Of a DNA stretch of 64,000 bases, positions 22,790 to 35,669 are shown piece by piece. Within the stretch, counting starts at the first letter, position 1, and every line of letters starts with the position of its first letter. Position numbers and translations under genes: made by a program. Source of the stretch: Arachnopeziza araneosa (lineage: Eukaryota > Ascomycota > Leotiomycetes > Helotiales > Arachnopezizaceae); contig QYAI01000023.1 in NCBI GenBank assembly GCA_003988855.1, positions 186,001 through 250,000 on the forward strand. Direction: 5' to 3'. Below the pieces are notes generated by a model. That model had not been told where the DNA came from. It saw only the letters and a program-made list of their open reading frames with translations, and did not search any database.

Positions 22790-23817
22790 GCTTTCTTTTC
22801 TTCTCTATTTCTACAAATCATATTTGACTTGAGCGCTGGGAGTTGGGGATAGTCAATTTGGAGTGATGGATGAGAAGGATATTTTCGGCAACGAATATGA
22901 TGGACAGACAGGCAAGCCATAACGATATGCAATCTTAGAATCTTTGAGATGACCAAATCCAGTTCCTTTGTAACACTGCATTGTAGAAGTTCCACTCCTT
23001 TACAATAAATCCGCAAAATTACAATCAACAGCCTCAAGTAACATAAACCCCTCTATCCTCCATCTATTAATAATAACAATATCACTCTTATCACCGCGAG
23101 CCGTATCATCATCACCACCTTATTTACCCTTCAACCAATAACCCACAACCTCGGAAGACTTCAAAACCCAACTTTCCGATCGCGAGCTACCACGCGACGT
23201 TGCATTGCATAAGACTCGGTGCATAACCGCATCGTGGATGACACCCTGTCTTTCCTGTACGACCCTGCCACCCTTTCCGTGACCGCTGACCCTTAATCAC
23301 CTGGGGGAGGTTTGCCGAGCTCGGTGGCCCTTCCTGCTGGGTGGATGGAGGGGCTGAGTTGTGAGAGGGTTTTTGGGGGAGGGAGGAAGGTGGATGGGAT
23401 GGGAAAGGTGTGTTACATGCGTCGTGTTGTGTCGTGGCAGGCAGGTGGATAGATGGAGTAGGAAGGTCGATAGGGAGGGTAAATCGATAGAGAGTGAGTT
23501 GTGGGTGGGTAAATGGGTGGTGGATGTCCGTGATGTGTGAATGAAGGAGGAGGAAGAAGGGAAGGTGTTCCAAGTGATGAGGTTTGTTCATATAGAGGGG
23601 TAGAGTTGAGTAATTTGATTTAGATCTCGGATGAGAGACGGGATGAGATGGATTGTGGAGGTATAAATATAGCATGAACTGATAATCTGACAAGAATAGG
23701 ATAAAAATGTGATAACACCCCGCATCGCATAATACACAATCCAATTTCATTATAAGGAAACCCTTCTAAATATCATCTAGACATCAACCTCAGCCATCTC
23801 TAAGAAACATCATTACT
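22790..23817. other. Convergent intergenic region
   Basis: The region lies between two convergent 3' ends. A long minus-strand open frame (about 23187-23750) is His/Pro/Ser-rich and reflects G-rich, low-complexity composition on the plus strand (23280-23560). I do not regard it as a gene. Confidence 0.45.
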
Positions 23818-26495
23818 CTAAATCATTCCTAAATACCTCGTCCCGATAGTTGACTCTTTCTTCGCTCCTCTTACAGAAATACTTACTATCTCTCCAGGTA
23901 CGATATCCACAAGATTGTCTCCAAATACAACCTCGTCATCGTCACTCTCCAGCGCTAACCCTTTGATAGGTACCTCTGCACTTATTTCAATTGTCTTTTC
24001 ATCTTCGCTCAGTACTGCTCTCAATTCTTTCGGTTTCTGGAGATGCACATATTTCAGTGGCTCAGGCCAATTGATATACCTGGCCAATTGGCGGCCATCA
24101 TGGTAGAGATAAGCTGCCACAACAATGCGTCCTTCTTCGCCTGTATTCGGTGTGGAGACAGGAACCGGCAAAACTATCATTTCCGTGCTTTGATTTTCGG
24201 GGAGGTAGAACCCCGATTTCACCGTTTTGGAATACGTCTCCTTACCGGATATGGCGTCAAAAGCTTTGATTACTAGGTCGGCGGTTATGGAATCCAGAGT
24301 AAGATTACTACCCCATATCTCAATCTCGGTTCTCTTCTCAATATAAGCTCGCGTGTATTTATCTTTGGGAATTAGGTGTTCCTTTCTCGTGACCCCAAGG
24401 GAGAGAGGAGCCATTTCACGCTTGACCGTGTAGTAGGCGTGTTTAGGACGGAGGAAATAATCCGCAATCGCCCAAGACGTAACTGGCCAACAGTCATTAA
24501 TCTGCCACACCAGTGCTCCACCGCAGTATTCCCTTCCTGGACCTTTCCACTGTCGCTTCCAGAGACGATAAGCGCTGGCAAGACATTCGGCTTGCATGAG
24601 TTGGGTGCTGTAGATGAATTGCTCAAAGGGATCAGGTGCGTAGCGGAAATTCTCGACCAGATACAAAGCGATGCGGCGTTCATGACCGTCGGCTTTGTTA
24701 TGGAAATCTACTGTGGAGGATTGGGCAAAGCGGTCGGGATCGTCTTTTCCTAACGGGAGATAAGATTCAATTGTCTTGATGTTTGGAAACGCTTCCATGC
24801 CGAACTCGGAAACAAAACGCCCAACGAGCTTATCAAAGTTTTGATATTTCTCCTGTGTGCCGTGCCAGACGTTCCACTGATGGAGATCTCCTACGGTGGG
24901 ATCTGTGGTATCTTTGCCACCCCAAGGACTTCCAAAGTGGTAGTATGTCTCTGGGATGAGTTTTTCGCATACATCAACGAGGATCTTTTCGTAGATGTAT
25001 CGTGCTGGGAAGTCAGTCTTGAGCCAACTCTCGGCATCTTTGTTTCCAAATTCATAAGTGAGCTTCGCTTGCTCCTGATATTGATAATCCTCATTATTAC
25101 CTGCCCAGATGATGATAGATGGGTGGTGACGAAGAAGTCGGACATTTTCTGTGGCTTCCTTCTTGATCGAATCAAGTATATCTGGGAAGGCGGGGTAGTT
25201 TCCGCATCCAAACATGAAGTCTTGCCATACAAGTATTCCAAGCTCGTCGCATGCATCGTAAAATGCTTGTTCTTCGTAAATACCACCACCCCACACTCGA
25301 ATCATAAATTGATTTCCTTCTGCGACCAGTTTTACCCAGTCGTAGTATTTCTCTCTGGTGATTCTGGGGATAAAGTTATCTGCTGGAATCCAGTCACTAC
25401 CACCACAGAAGATTGGAATGTTATTGACTTGGAAGAAAAATGTGGTTCCTGGTTGATCCGTCAAAGGTCTCTGAATGAGCTCTGCCTTTCTTAGGCCAAG
25501 CTTTTTGGTCTCGGTTGCAACCTCTGACTCCTTGTATAGGAGGGTTGCTGTGATGGTGTAAAGAGGTTGCTTTCCGTAACGTATAGGATACCACAATTGT
25601 GGATTGTCGATATCGAAGGTGTGCGTTGCATGCCCATCCGGCGTTGTAACCACTTTTGTGGCGACCCGCTTTCCATCAATGGTTATATCGAATTTGACCT
25701 CAGAGGAAAGTCCTTCAATGTCAGCCTTTGCTACAATCTGTGCAGAGTCCAACGACTCCGCAATTTTTGTGCTGAAGTAGAGATCTGATATTCGGGATGT
25801 GTAAACCTCGAGATTGATTGGTCGCCATGGTCCGCAAGTCATCAAAGTCGGTCCCCAATCCCATCCCTAGATCGTCAGCATGATTCCAACTCCGTGGGGA
25901 TGGATCTTACCCAGTGGTATTGCGCCTTCCGAACAGCGAGACGAGAAGTATCTCCATTCCAGCATCCCCAGTGATGATTCGGGTATTTTTCAACCAATGA
26001 ACAGCCTTTCAGATATGCGCTCTCGAATGTGATTTCCAATTCATTTTCTCCTTCCTTCTTGAGGAAAGTTGTCACATCGACTCGTTCCGGGGTGAACATA
26101 TTATCCGTCTTGAGGATCTCTTTGCCATTGAGTAAGACAGTAGCGAAGGTGTCTAGACCATCAAAGGCTAGGACCACCTGAACCATTCTTCGATCCTCAT
26201 TTGACAGACTTGGCGAAGGGAAGGTGGTCTTGTATATCCATGGAACTTCTCCGATCCATTGGACATCATTCTCATTCTTTCCGATGAACGGGTCTGGGAT
26301 GATCTTGTTTGCAATGAGGTCCAAGTGAACATTGGTAGGGAATTGAGCTACCGGTAGATATACCGCGTCTTTGCTGTCTGCCTGCTTGAATTTCCAGTTC
26401 TTATTGATTGGAATAACGATATGTTTGAACATTTTGGACGACACAGATTCTGTCGGAATTTGTGGTTCTAGGGTGGAACCCTGATTGATTGTCAT
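23818..26495 (-). CDS. mndB: Intracellular beta-mannosidase, GH2 family (MndB type)
   Basis: Exo-beta-mannosidase of the fungal clade that lacks a signal peptide and is thought to act on mannobiose and short oligosaccharides taken up by the cell. Two exons, 26495-25911 and 25866-23818, with a 44-bp intron (GTAAGA donor, TAG acceptor), join in frame at YHW|GWDWGP. The product is 877 residues from the first ATG, or 856 from the second (MFKHIVIPINKNWKF), which better matches the family start. Visible: sugar-binding N-terminal domain, GWDWGP, the acid/base region IIWAGNNEDYQ, and the nucleophile region VSEFGMEAFP. It is complete. It lies on the opposite strand to, and about 20 kb from, the secreted homologue at 803. 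The acid/base motif (AGNNE instead of AGGNE) is normal for this clade. Confidence 0.92.
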
Positions 26496-29400
26496 GGTGT
26501 CTCCTTATATGTCCAGAGAGGCAGTCGGAAGGATTGCTGTTGGATAAAGGTCGGGGTGGGCGGACAGGACCTGTTCGGAGCTGAACAGGAATATGGAGGT
26601 GTATAGCGAGGTTCTTAAGGATATGTGGCTGAATCAAGGTGGTGCATGTCGACATCAATGTGTATTTAAGCTCGTTGGCAAGCGACGACGGAGAGGTGGG
26701 GCGGAGGGGTGAGGTTGTGATCCGTCCTACCCTAGAGGACGAAGATGGAAAGTCTCTGGGCGGGTGACACTCGGTCGTAGCAGGGTTGGGAGCTGGCCGC
26801 CCAACTTGGAGTGTTGAGCTTGTTGATACTCATGAGTTTGGGCCTCTAGCGGCGCGGTGAAGGGGGACGAAGGAGACGAATCGGGCAAATTGCGAGCAGC
26901 TGCGGCCGGACGCCATCACTGTCTGGGTCAAGCATACATGATCTCGTCTCTTGTCTCCTTGTATGGGTGTCGGGTGGAGGGAGGCGTTTGTGTTGATGAG
27001 GCGAAGCGATATATTTGGAGAGGAGAATTTGGCTGATTGCTGCTCCCGACTTCAGCGGCCAGGGTGGTGGGGCAGCTACGCCAGCATGGAGGAGGGGTTA
27101 CCCGTCAACCCAGTTCCAACGACCGCTATCCTAGCAACACATCCATCATCCAGATGCACCGCGTCCAGCAACACGCCTGAATTACGTGCAGCGACGCCCA
27201 AAATCTGCCAGAGGTACCTGCAGTTCTCCCATCGGCGCGGATGTTCCCAGTGACGTGGGATCTCGCTGTGACCTCGAATCCCGCGTGCCTCTGGACGCCA
27301 CCACCACACATCTCTCCCACAGCAAGAGGCGGCAGGATGAAGAAGAAGAAACGCCATGGTGACTCTTTTTAGGGGCCGAAAACGTCCCACATCAAACATC
27401 GAGTCCTCACGAGCTCTCAGGTCGTCAAGAAGGGCGGAGGCCTTGGATCCCTGGCGAATCGAGTCCGGAGACTCTCCCTCCGCAGCCCGTAAAGGGACAA
27501 GACCGACTGGGCCAGAGCCGTGGAGAGCGGCTTCATGTCTTCCTCGCTTCCTTCAATCTGACCGCTGCTAATATCCAGAAGTATCTTGTACCAACATTGG
27601 AAATCAAACCGGATAACGACTCCATTCTATTGGTAGCCCTTGTTTCCTGAAATTGTCGACATCCGATGATCTTTGCCGAACCGCGAGGACAGTCAAGTTC
27701 GCTTGGAACTGATCAAGTATCCTTTTTTCCTTTCATGCGAGCTTCCTGATTGCTAAAGCAGTCTAGGAAACTGATAGGAAGCTCATGCCACTGTACTTTC
27801 TTGACCATTCCCGCTGCGAAGCCGTTCAAACAAATACAAAAACACACTTTCGTTTCCATCACTAGTTATAAATATGCACCGCCAATCTAAATACATCACA
27901 CCCGTATTCGGTGCGAATACCTCTGAGCAAGATCTTCCGATAAAAAGCCGTTGCGTCTTGCCGCCACAACAAAGCTAATGCCGTAAGCGCGATGCATAGA
28001 AGCAAGAGAATCATGGTATCCGAGCCGATGTGCAGCGCGCTTCAAGCAAGCCTCTCGGAGACAAAGTGTAATAATGTGGTTGGAATTCCGCCGTTCACAG
28101 TCGACTTCATCACACCCTAACGATATGTACGAAAATCCTGGTGAAGGGAAAAATCCTCCGATTCGATGGTGTGCAAAGAAACCAACAAGGCTGACATCAG
28201 CTGCCACGCGAGATCATTTAGAAGTGCCTCAGGGGGGCGGCATCTGTTCCTATTTGGACAAAAATTATCCGGTGCATAAGATCATTCCAGGATTCTTTTC
28301 GGCGCTTTGTCTTGATTCAGACTGCATTGCCTCTCTGAACAGTGTACAACTCTTACGGGTCTGCAAGTGCTTTCCCATCTTCTTGTAATCACTACTCAGT
28401 GGTCGGATTAGGGGAGCATTATCTTGGCCTTGGTCATACAGTGTCATGCAGCCTATCCCGCACAGACTTCGGTGTTTCGCCAATTTCATCAACTTCCATG
28501 ATTATTTACTCACATAGCGGTCCTTCTGTTAACAATCATACTTTTGGAATCAATTGGGACGATCACCACACATGTTTCAACACAAGCTTTCGGCTCAAGC
28601 GTCTTGAAATAGCCTAGTATCCTGCGAGCGAAGTGATTCCGCCTACGGCCCGCCCGCATCGCATCTGCTTAAAATCGAAGCTTCTTAAGAGGTGCCTGGA
28701 ACTTTGGATATCAAAGTTTGGTCAGACCCGCTATACCAGCGCCAATTAGTCGAAGAGTTCATAGACACGTCGTGAACTTTAAGGTGTTGCCAAGTGGCTT
28801 CCCTTTACTCCCTCTTTTTGAATCTCGGCTTCCGGACATTATCTGGCAGCCTCCAAGGGTATACCACAAGGCGCTTGAGTCAATCAATCACTCAACTAAG
28901 GGGAATCTAAAGATGGACCTTGTGAATTTTGAGTTATTCACACAACATGTTCTTACTGGCTGGGACCCATCCTACTACAAATAGAAGGAACAATTGCTCA
29001 TCTTGTGGCTGTCTACCCCTCACTTGGCATAATTTTGCGATGTCAGGAATTCATATAGTAGATCTTATTATGCTTCCAGATTGTCACGTCACGGTAGCAC
29101 AATTTTGTTTTCCTTGCTACCACCCAGGTCTCTGCTCTTCAGACGTTAAACCTGGGTGCCTGCGAGCCGCGAGTATTGGATTTTATGGTATCTTGGTGTT
29201 TTGCTCTTTCGTTTCTCTTCTCTATTTCCCCGGGACTCGTACTCGTATATGCCATGCTTTGTTCAATTTCCATATACCTTCCACAGCTTGAATATCTCGC
29301 CATTGATTCACGACTGCCCGTCGTTTAAATTAACTATTTCTTCCGCGCCTGCCTTTCCAAAAACCAATACGGCGGGGCAACTATACCTAAGGATAACGAT

Positions 29401-30984
29401 AAGCTGAGGGGTTGTTGGAGGTTGGGAAGCGCGGTTGTGGCGTCACGTGGTACAATAACGGCTTGGATGTGGGGGTCATCTGATTCTGTGGGATGCAATC
29501 CGAGTGGTTTGCTGAGCTCGTGGCGTCATGGACATGGGTAATGAAGAGAAGAAATCTGACGTGGACGGCACAGTCTGTGCCAGAATGTGAGGTACGGATG
29601 CAGCGACTGTGCAGGCTTGATGCCCGATGATATGAGAAAAACGAGGCTACGAGTGTAGACTCATTGTCGGGCTTTCTACCTCTTACCAAGTTTTCAACGA
29701 GACAAGCAATCAATTTCAGGTAGGTACATCCATGGACGGTTTTCTGTTAGCGTCAGATGACCACTCTTAGATACTCACTATGGTTGCTCATCTCAAGATA
29801 AGCTCTTGAGATCTAGTTGGCTCACGCCCTTTTAGTGCCACGGTCGATACTAGGAAATGTTGGGCAAATACGTCTTTCCATTTCTTCGATATGAAGATCA
29901 TTCTAAAGTGTAAACTAGGGCAATAGACTCATGATACAAGCACATTAACAACATCTGAGTGAGATTCTTTTGCCTGTAAGCTTCTCAGGCCGGTATCAAG
30001 TCAGAAGAAGATATCGGAGTCTCCATTGTCGTGTGTGAAGTGCTGACTGGCGAAATCGACATCCTCACTTCCGAGACTGTCGACAGCCGGATATGTTTTC
30101 ATAAGCAACAGCCTCTCTCACACTGTGCCTAAGAAGGCTATTCAGCTAGATAACCAAAGACTCATAACCCAAAAACTCAAAGTTTATAAGGATAACTTTG
30201 CCAAAGCCGAGAAGGAAAAAAGAGACAAGTAAACTCTGCTCGCACGGCACGATGATTAACATCCTTGTACGCTTTTCAATCTCCACAATAATAAGCGGTA
30301 GACCTCCTCAAGCATCGAGTCGAGGATTTTGATTTCTCCTCCCAGTTTTGGGAAGCTTTTAGAGCTTGATTGATTACATATGCCCACAATATATGTCTGT
30401 GACTAGAGGGCTTCTTGCCGTCTCTCGTTTCACGCAATTCATTTCAAGGCTGAAAATCCCAACGAGTACCACGAAGTTCAGTCTTTGAGGAGTATCTGGT
30501 ATGCAGGTAGTCAAATCAAACGTCGTCAACCCGCACAGCATTGTCCATAGATTTTTTCTCATCCCAACATTTTGAGCCACCTGTTTCCGAGTGGATCAAA
30601 ATATGACACACATTTTACTTGATGTCTTGATGGCAGCGAAGGGCTGCACCTTCACCACCATTTTTCTTGGCTAGAGCTCGAACAGTTTATTCTTTATTGT
30701 GGTCTATTTCAAGATCTCTACCCTTTAATTGGTTCGCCTTCTTGGTTGGTCTTTTGCCTTGAAAATCAGGTTTGGGCGAAAATGCCTTGGCGTAGCTGCA
30801 GTCTGTCCGCAAGGCGTACTTCACATGCCACAGCCTGACTTAAAACCAGCACACTACGAAACAATTCTCATCAACGTTCTATTGCTTTGGCCACAATTAC
30901 GAGCACAAGTTTGTGCAGTCAACGAGAAGATAGATTTCATGGCCCTGCGTACTTGGTGTCAGGATATTATTATTATCAATAATT
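26496..30984. other. Long intergenic region, no supported gene
   Basis: About 4.5 kb without a recognisable coding region. 26,500-27,600 is comparatively G+C-rich and probably includes the mndB promoter. 27,600-30,980 holds only short frames on both strands with no domain, splice or start support. I saw no tRNA-like or rRNA-like sequence and no tandem repeat. Unrecognised relics or non-coding transcripts cannot be excluded. Confidence 0.5.
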
Positions 30985-33980
30985 ATGCTTGAGCCTCTTA
31001 GTGCCCTCAGCCTTGCGAGCAGCGTGGTACAGTTTGTAGACTTCGGCTTCAAAGTAATATCGGAAAGTAGGCAACAGTATCGGTCTACAACCGGAGTAAC
31101 ACCTGATAATCTTTCCCTTGAGATTGTCGTAGCAGATCTCAGCGACATCAGTGAACGCTTGGCTTCTGACGGTTCTGAGCTTCCAGGACCTAGGTGGACG
31201 GCAAACTCGACAAGGAGAAATTGGAAGAAGAGCCATGAGGACGAAGCACTCCGGGAATTAGCCGGTCGATCCAAGAAACTTGCGGATGAGATCCTTCATA
31301 CCCTTGAAGATTTAAAGGTGAAAGGACCACACCGCAGGTGGGGAAGCATTCGACAGGCGTTCAGAAGTAAGATAAAACGAGAGAAGATTCGGGATATGGA
31401 GAAGAGACTAGAGCAGATCAAGTCTCAGCTGAATATACGACTTGTGAGAATGATGGAGTATGTTGATTCGCCTAAAAGTCGACTCGTGCTAATATTCTCA
31501 CTAGTATGCGACACTCAGATATCCTCTCAACATTGGACAATCTCATGGAGCAAAACAAGTTAATGGAAGGCTAAACGACAAAGACCTTGGAGCATTTGAA
31601 GTCTGAACTTGTGGACGCTGTGGAGAAACTCAGTCAAAAGAACGTCGATAGGGAAAACCTGACAGACCTTTCAGCAGTGATGTTATCTCTGATCGACGAA
31701 ACCAGAAAGGTTGTGAAGGAGCAACAAGTTCTTACCAGTTTAAGTTTTCAGCATATGAGATCACGTCAATCTGATATTAAGGAAGCACACGAAAGTACAT
31801 TTGAGTGGATTTTCAACGCTCCATACTTGGAAACCTCAATTGAGAAAGTACCATCTCACAAATTTATGGATTGGCTTGAATCAGATGGTGGCATCTATTG
31901 GATTGCAGGAAAAGCTGGTTCTGGGAAATCAACCTTAATGAAATACCTCTGTCGTCACGAAGTTACCAAGACCGTCCTCCGACAATGGGCAGGCTCAGAC
32001 AAACTTATTTTCGCAAGTTATTTCTTCTGGAGCGTTGGTTATCAAGTGCAAAAATCGCAAGAGGGTCTACTTCGATCTCTCTTATACCAAATACTCAAAG
32101 AATGCTCGGAGCTGATTGAGATAATTCTGCCGTCTTGGTGGGAATCGGATCAATCCGTGTGGAGTATGCGTGATCTTTCCGACGCTTTTGATCGAATTGC
32201 GGTCCAAGATTTGTTACCTGCAAAGTTTTGCTTCTTCGTTGATGGGCTAGACAAATACGAAGGTGAGCACATTGATGTCGTGCGGATGTTTGAAACCTTG
32301 GCCAATTCCTCGAGCATCAAGTTTTGTGTATCAAGCCGACCGTGGAATGTTTTTAATGAATCATTTGGAACTAACGCGGATCGTAAACTGCTCCTCCAAG
32401 ATTTTACACGCGCTGACGTGAAAAAATACGTTGAAGACGTCCTGGGTGGCGACTCTTGCTTTAAAAGGCTTCGAAATAGTGATGCACGAGCTATGAATCT
32501 GATACAGGAAATTGTCGATAAAGCTCAAGGGGTGTTTCTTTGGGTGTTTCTCGTTGTTCGGTCCTTGATCCGCGGATTAATGGATGATAATGACGTTAGC
32601 ATTCTTCAAGAACGGCTCGATATTCTTCCAACGCAACTTGAGGAGTATTTCAAGCACATGCTTGAAAAAATCGAAGTCGTGTACCAGGAACGAACAGCTC
32701 AGATATTTCAGGTGGTAACAAATGCGGTGGAACCGCTTCCTATTGTCGCACTTGGATGTCTTTAAAGAGAAAAAGAGGACATTGACTACGCTCTCAAAGC
32801 TGAAATCAAGATTCTTTCTGACAAAGATGTTATATCTATGAATGAGAAGCTACAAAGATATTTGAACGCTTGTTGTAAAGATATGCTGGAAGTCAGCATA
32901 GATGAAGACGAAAGCACCTTCTTTCGCTATAGGGTGGTTTTCTTACATCGCTCAGTTAAGGACTTTCTGCTGTTGAAGGGAGTCGATGAGATGCTGAGAG
33001 GCCGGACTTCTTCTCAATTCCATCCTAGAGCGTCTATCTATAAAGCATTTCTCGCGATGATAAAGATGCTTCCCGATGAGTACTTTCGGATACCAAGTGG
33101 CGAAGAGGCCAGGGTAAGCGATGATATCCAACAGAAGGACGATGGTACTGGGAATGAGGATATACCGGATACATGGAATGAAGATGCGCAGGATCCAACA
33201 AGTGGGATGCCGCGCGCTTCAACACAAGATCATACAGAGATAAAGCGGGTTTACCGGTTTTCTACCTTCAGACCTCTGTTAGATTTCGTAGGTGAATTTA
33301 TGTTTCAAGTCCGCATGATTGAAATTCACGATGAGAAATCCGAAGTCTCTCTGCTAGATGAACTTGATCGCATTTGCTCTACCCGAGCGCCTTTAACGGC
33401 AAAGCATTGGACAGGTTTGGAGGATAAGCATTCAGGATTCCCAGGTGACCCTCAGAAGGAAACATTCTTGGCTTTTGCAGCAGAGTTGAGATTACGTCTT
33501 TTTATTACTCAAAAGTTGGACAATCAGCCAATGCTGCTGCGTGAGAAGAAAGGTCGGCCATTGTTAGATCATGTTCTTCGACCGGGTGTGAGATCGCGGT
33601 GGGGCGAGGTAGCGAAGCCGGTCTGGCGGCCAACGCCCTTAGAAGCCACCAGATACTTGGAAATGATTCAACTGCTCTTAGCACGAGGAGCGGACCCCAA
33701 TCAGAAAGTATATGTACGTGGCGGGGAAACCGTCTGGGATCTTTTTCTGGTTTACGCGAGCTCAGGAAGAGATGACTCCTATATTTACCAAACTACAGAG
33801 CTGCTAATCTTCCATGGCGCCAAAGTAGATGATTTGACTTCAGAAACTCTCCGCCCACTTCTTACGACCGGGGAGCACAGAAAGCTCTGCGATCTTGTTG
33901 CGGAGCGTTGTAGTTATAGCATTTGGGATTGGATAAAATGGAAGAGCCCTAAACCGGCCAACCAACTGTCATACGACTAG
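30985..33980 (+). pseudogene. NACHT/STAND (NLR-like) gene with two in-frame stops
   Basis: The gene starts at the ATG at 30985 with the N-terminal signature of fungal STAND proteins (LEPLSALSLASSVVQFVDFG). A 47-bp intron (31458-31504, GTATGT donor, TAG acceptor) splices in frame. The NACHT domain follows: P-loop GKAGSGKSTLMKYL, Walker B FCFFVDGLDKYEG, sensor-like FCVSSRPWNVF, then a winged-helix region. The C-terminal part has one or two weak ankyrin-like units (MIQLLLARGADPNQ; ELLIFHGAKVDD). Two TAA codons interrupt an otherwise continuous frame: 31572-31574, between the N-terminal coil and the linker, and 32763-32765, after VALGCL. Everything downstream remains in frame with normal family sequence, so the gene was recently functional. 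Such proteins sense non-self and start programmed cell death; this copy would give only truncated fragments. Assembly error at both sites is possible but less likely. Confidence 0.8.
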
Positions 33981-35669
33981 GATACCCTTACTTGTCGAAA
34001 GTTTTGCACTAGGAACTTAAGGAACGCTTTGATACTTTTTGGAATATTTCTGATATGAAAATGGAAACGGCATATTGACCAGCGGCTTGTGACATGGCGA
34101 CTCGAAGGCGCTTCTGAATAGTCTTCAGTTCGACGGTAGACGAAGTAGTAACTGCTATTGCGAGTTAGTCAAAGTGACTTTCACAGATGATAAAATGGCA
34201 TGAGGTTTAAGCTGCTACCGCAAAGTACCATAATACCTTAACTATGCGGGAGCACGTGCGAATCACGTGCTTGGTAAGCCTTTGTTTATCCCAATCCCCT
34301 GTTTTCAGCTCTTTATCAGTTAGAGACGTCTATTTTAGGTCGGAAACATCTGCTTCTATCTTAATCAATCTCAAGGAAACACCGTGTCACTTCATACTTG
34401 AGAGTTTGTTTTCCGAGGATTTCGGTGTTGCGCCACCCCAATATCAATGTTGGCTGAGTCAAAGTGAGAGAGAGGAGAGCCACAATATACAAGGGCACGA
34501 ATTGGCTTCGCGACCCGTTTTACGCTCTTCGGCTGCCGCCCCTAGGAATTCGGAAACGTTGGGAAGCAGGTCAGCATTCCTCCACCAAGCCTCCCATTTA
34601 CCGTATTTCAACCTCGTTGTCTACAAAAACATCGGAGGAATCCGTCAACAATCATCCGACGTCATTCTACCATAAGATTTTAGCAAGAACTGTGCCGTCA
34701 AGCATAAAGCTACTCTTGTCTGCCTGGCGTCGTCGAAACATTCCTGCAGAGAGCACAGTGTCGTGGCGATGAGGAATTCGCATCCAAGTCTGTCCTGCTA
34801 CCAAAGATCCCAAAATAACTTCCTGCCGCAACACAGAGCTGAACCATGGGCAGCCACAGCATATGTGGCGTCTTGCAGAATAGCCTAGTCATATTGCCGC
34901 AAGGGAAGCTTGCAACCAAATCAAAGTTTTCTGGTGTTTGTAGAGTGTTTCAATCAACCAAGGCGACCTTTGATGGGTTGAAAAGGGACAGAGGAGAGAG
35001 ATAAGAAGTGTGAATAACCTTGCGAAGCGGTTCTATTTTGGATGGGTCTGGCTGATCTGCTGGCAAAGCTTCCGACCCTCCATCTCGGAGAACAGGGGCT
35101 CAGGCGGCTCAGCACGGGATGCTACCACAGATATTTAAGGTTTGGGAACCAATAAGATGGTCCAAATAACAGATGAAAGATGGAACGAGTATTCAACGAA
35201 CATGTGGAAGCACAACATTTTAATATACCCTCATGTAAGACTCAGCTCCTCCTCCATCGTCTGGCTGGAAGAAGCAGGCAGCTATGACATAACTCACATC
35301 TCGGATACCCGGAGATGGTAAGGAGGGCATAACACATGCTTCGTATAGCTAGAAGAAGGATGCATCATGCAATGCAAAGCTCTTTTGGTAGAAGCCCTGA
35401 AGAATGTTGAGCAGGCAGAACTTTAACTTGTTTGCCAAGTCTATAAAGTCTCTGAGTCCGTCTGAGTTAACCAATACAATATCTAACTTCAATTCTACCC
35501 GTCAGCATTATCAATATTCAGTCTTCAACTTTGGTGTTCTATAAAATCCAAACTCCAATACCAGCATCAACATTAAGAACACCTTCATGTTGAGATTAGA
35601 CATTGACAAATAGCATCATCGGATATCTATCTTGGGCTTCCTGTGAAGTCTGATTTTACTGTTGATACC
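33981..35669. other. Intergenic region
   Basis: No supported gene. The last 200 bases before 35670 are C/A-rich and look like the leader of the neprosin-family gene. Confidence 0.5.

Noticed and set aside
23187..23750. Long minus-strand open frame of 187 codons
   Set aside because: Its His/Pro/Ser-rich content simply mirrors a G-rich low-complexity plus strand. It lacks a domain and lies between two convergent 3' ends.
26951..27571. Overlapping open frames on both strands
   Set aside because: Higher G+C content lengthens random frames; no domain, splice or start support.
28074..29407. A series of short plus-strand frames
   Set aside because: No frame continues through plausible splicing. 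One stretch near 28718-28984 vaguely recalls 2EXR proteins, but too weakly to report.
31559..31583. A 25-base intron that would remove the TAA at 31572
   Set aside because: It has GT...AG ends and a CTAAAC but is far shorter than any plausible spliceosomal intron.
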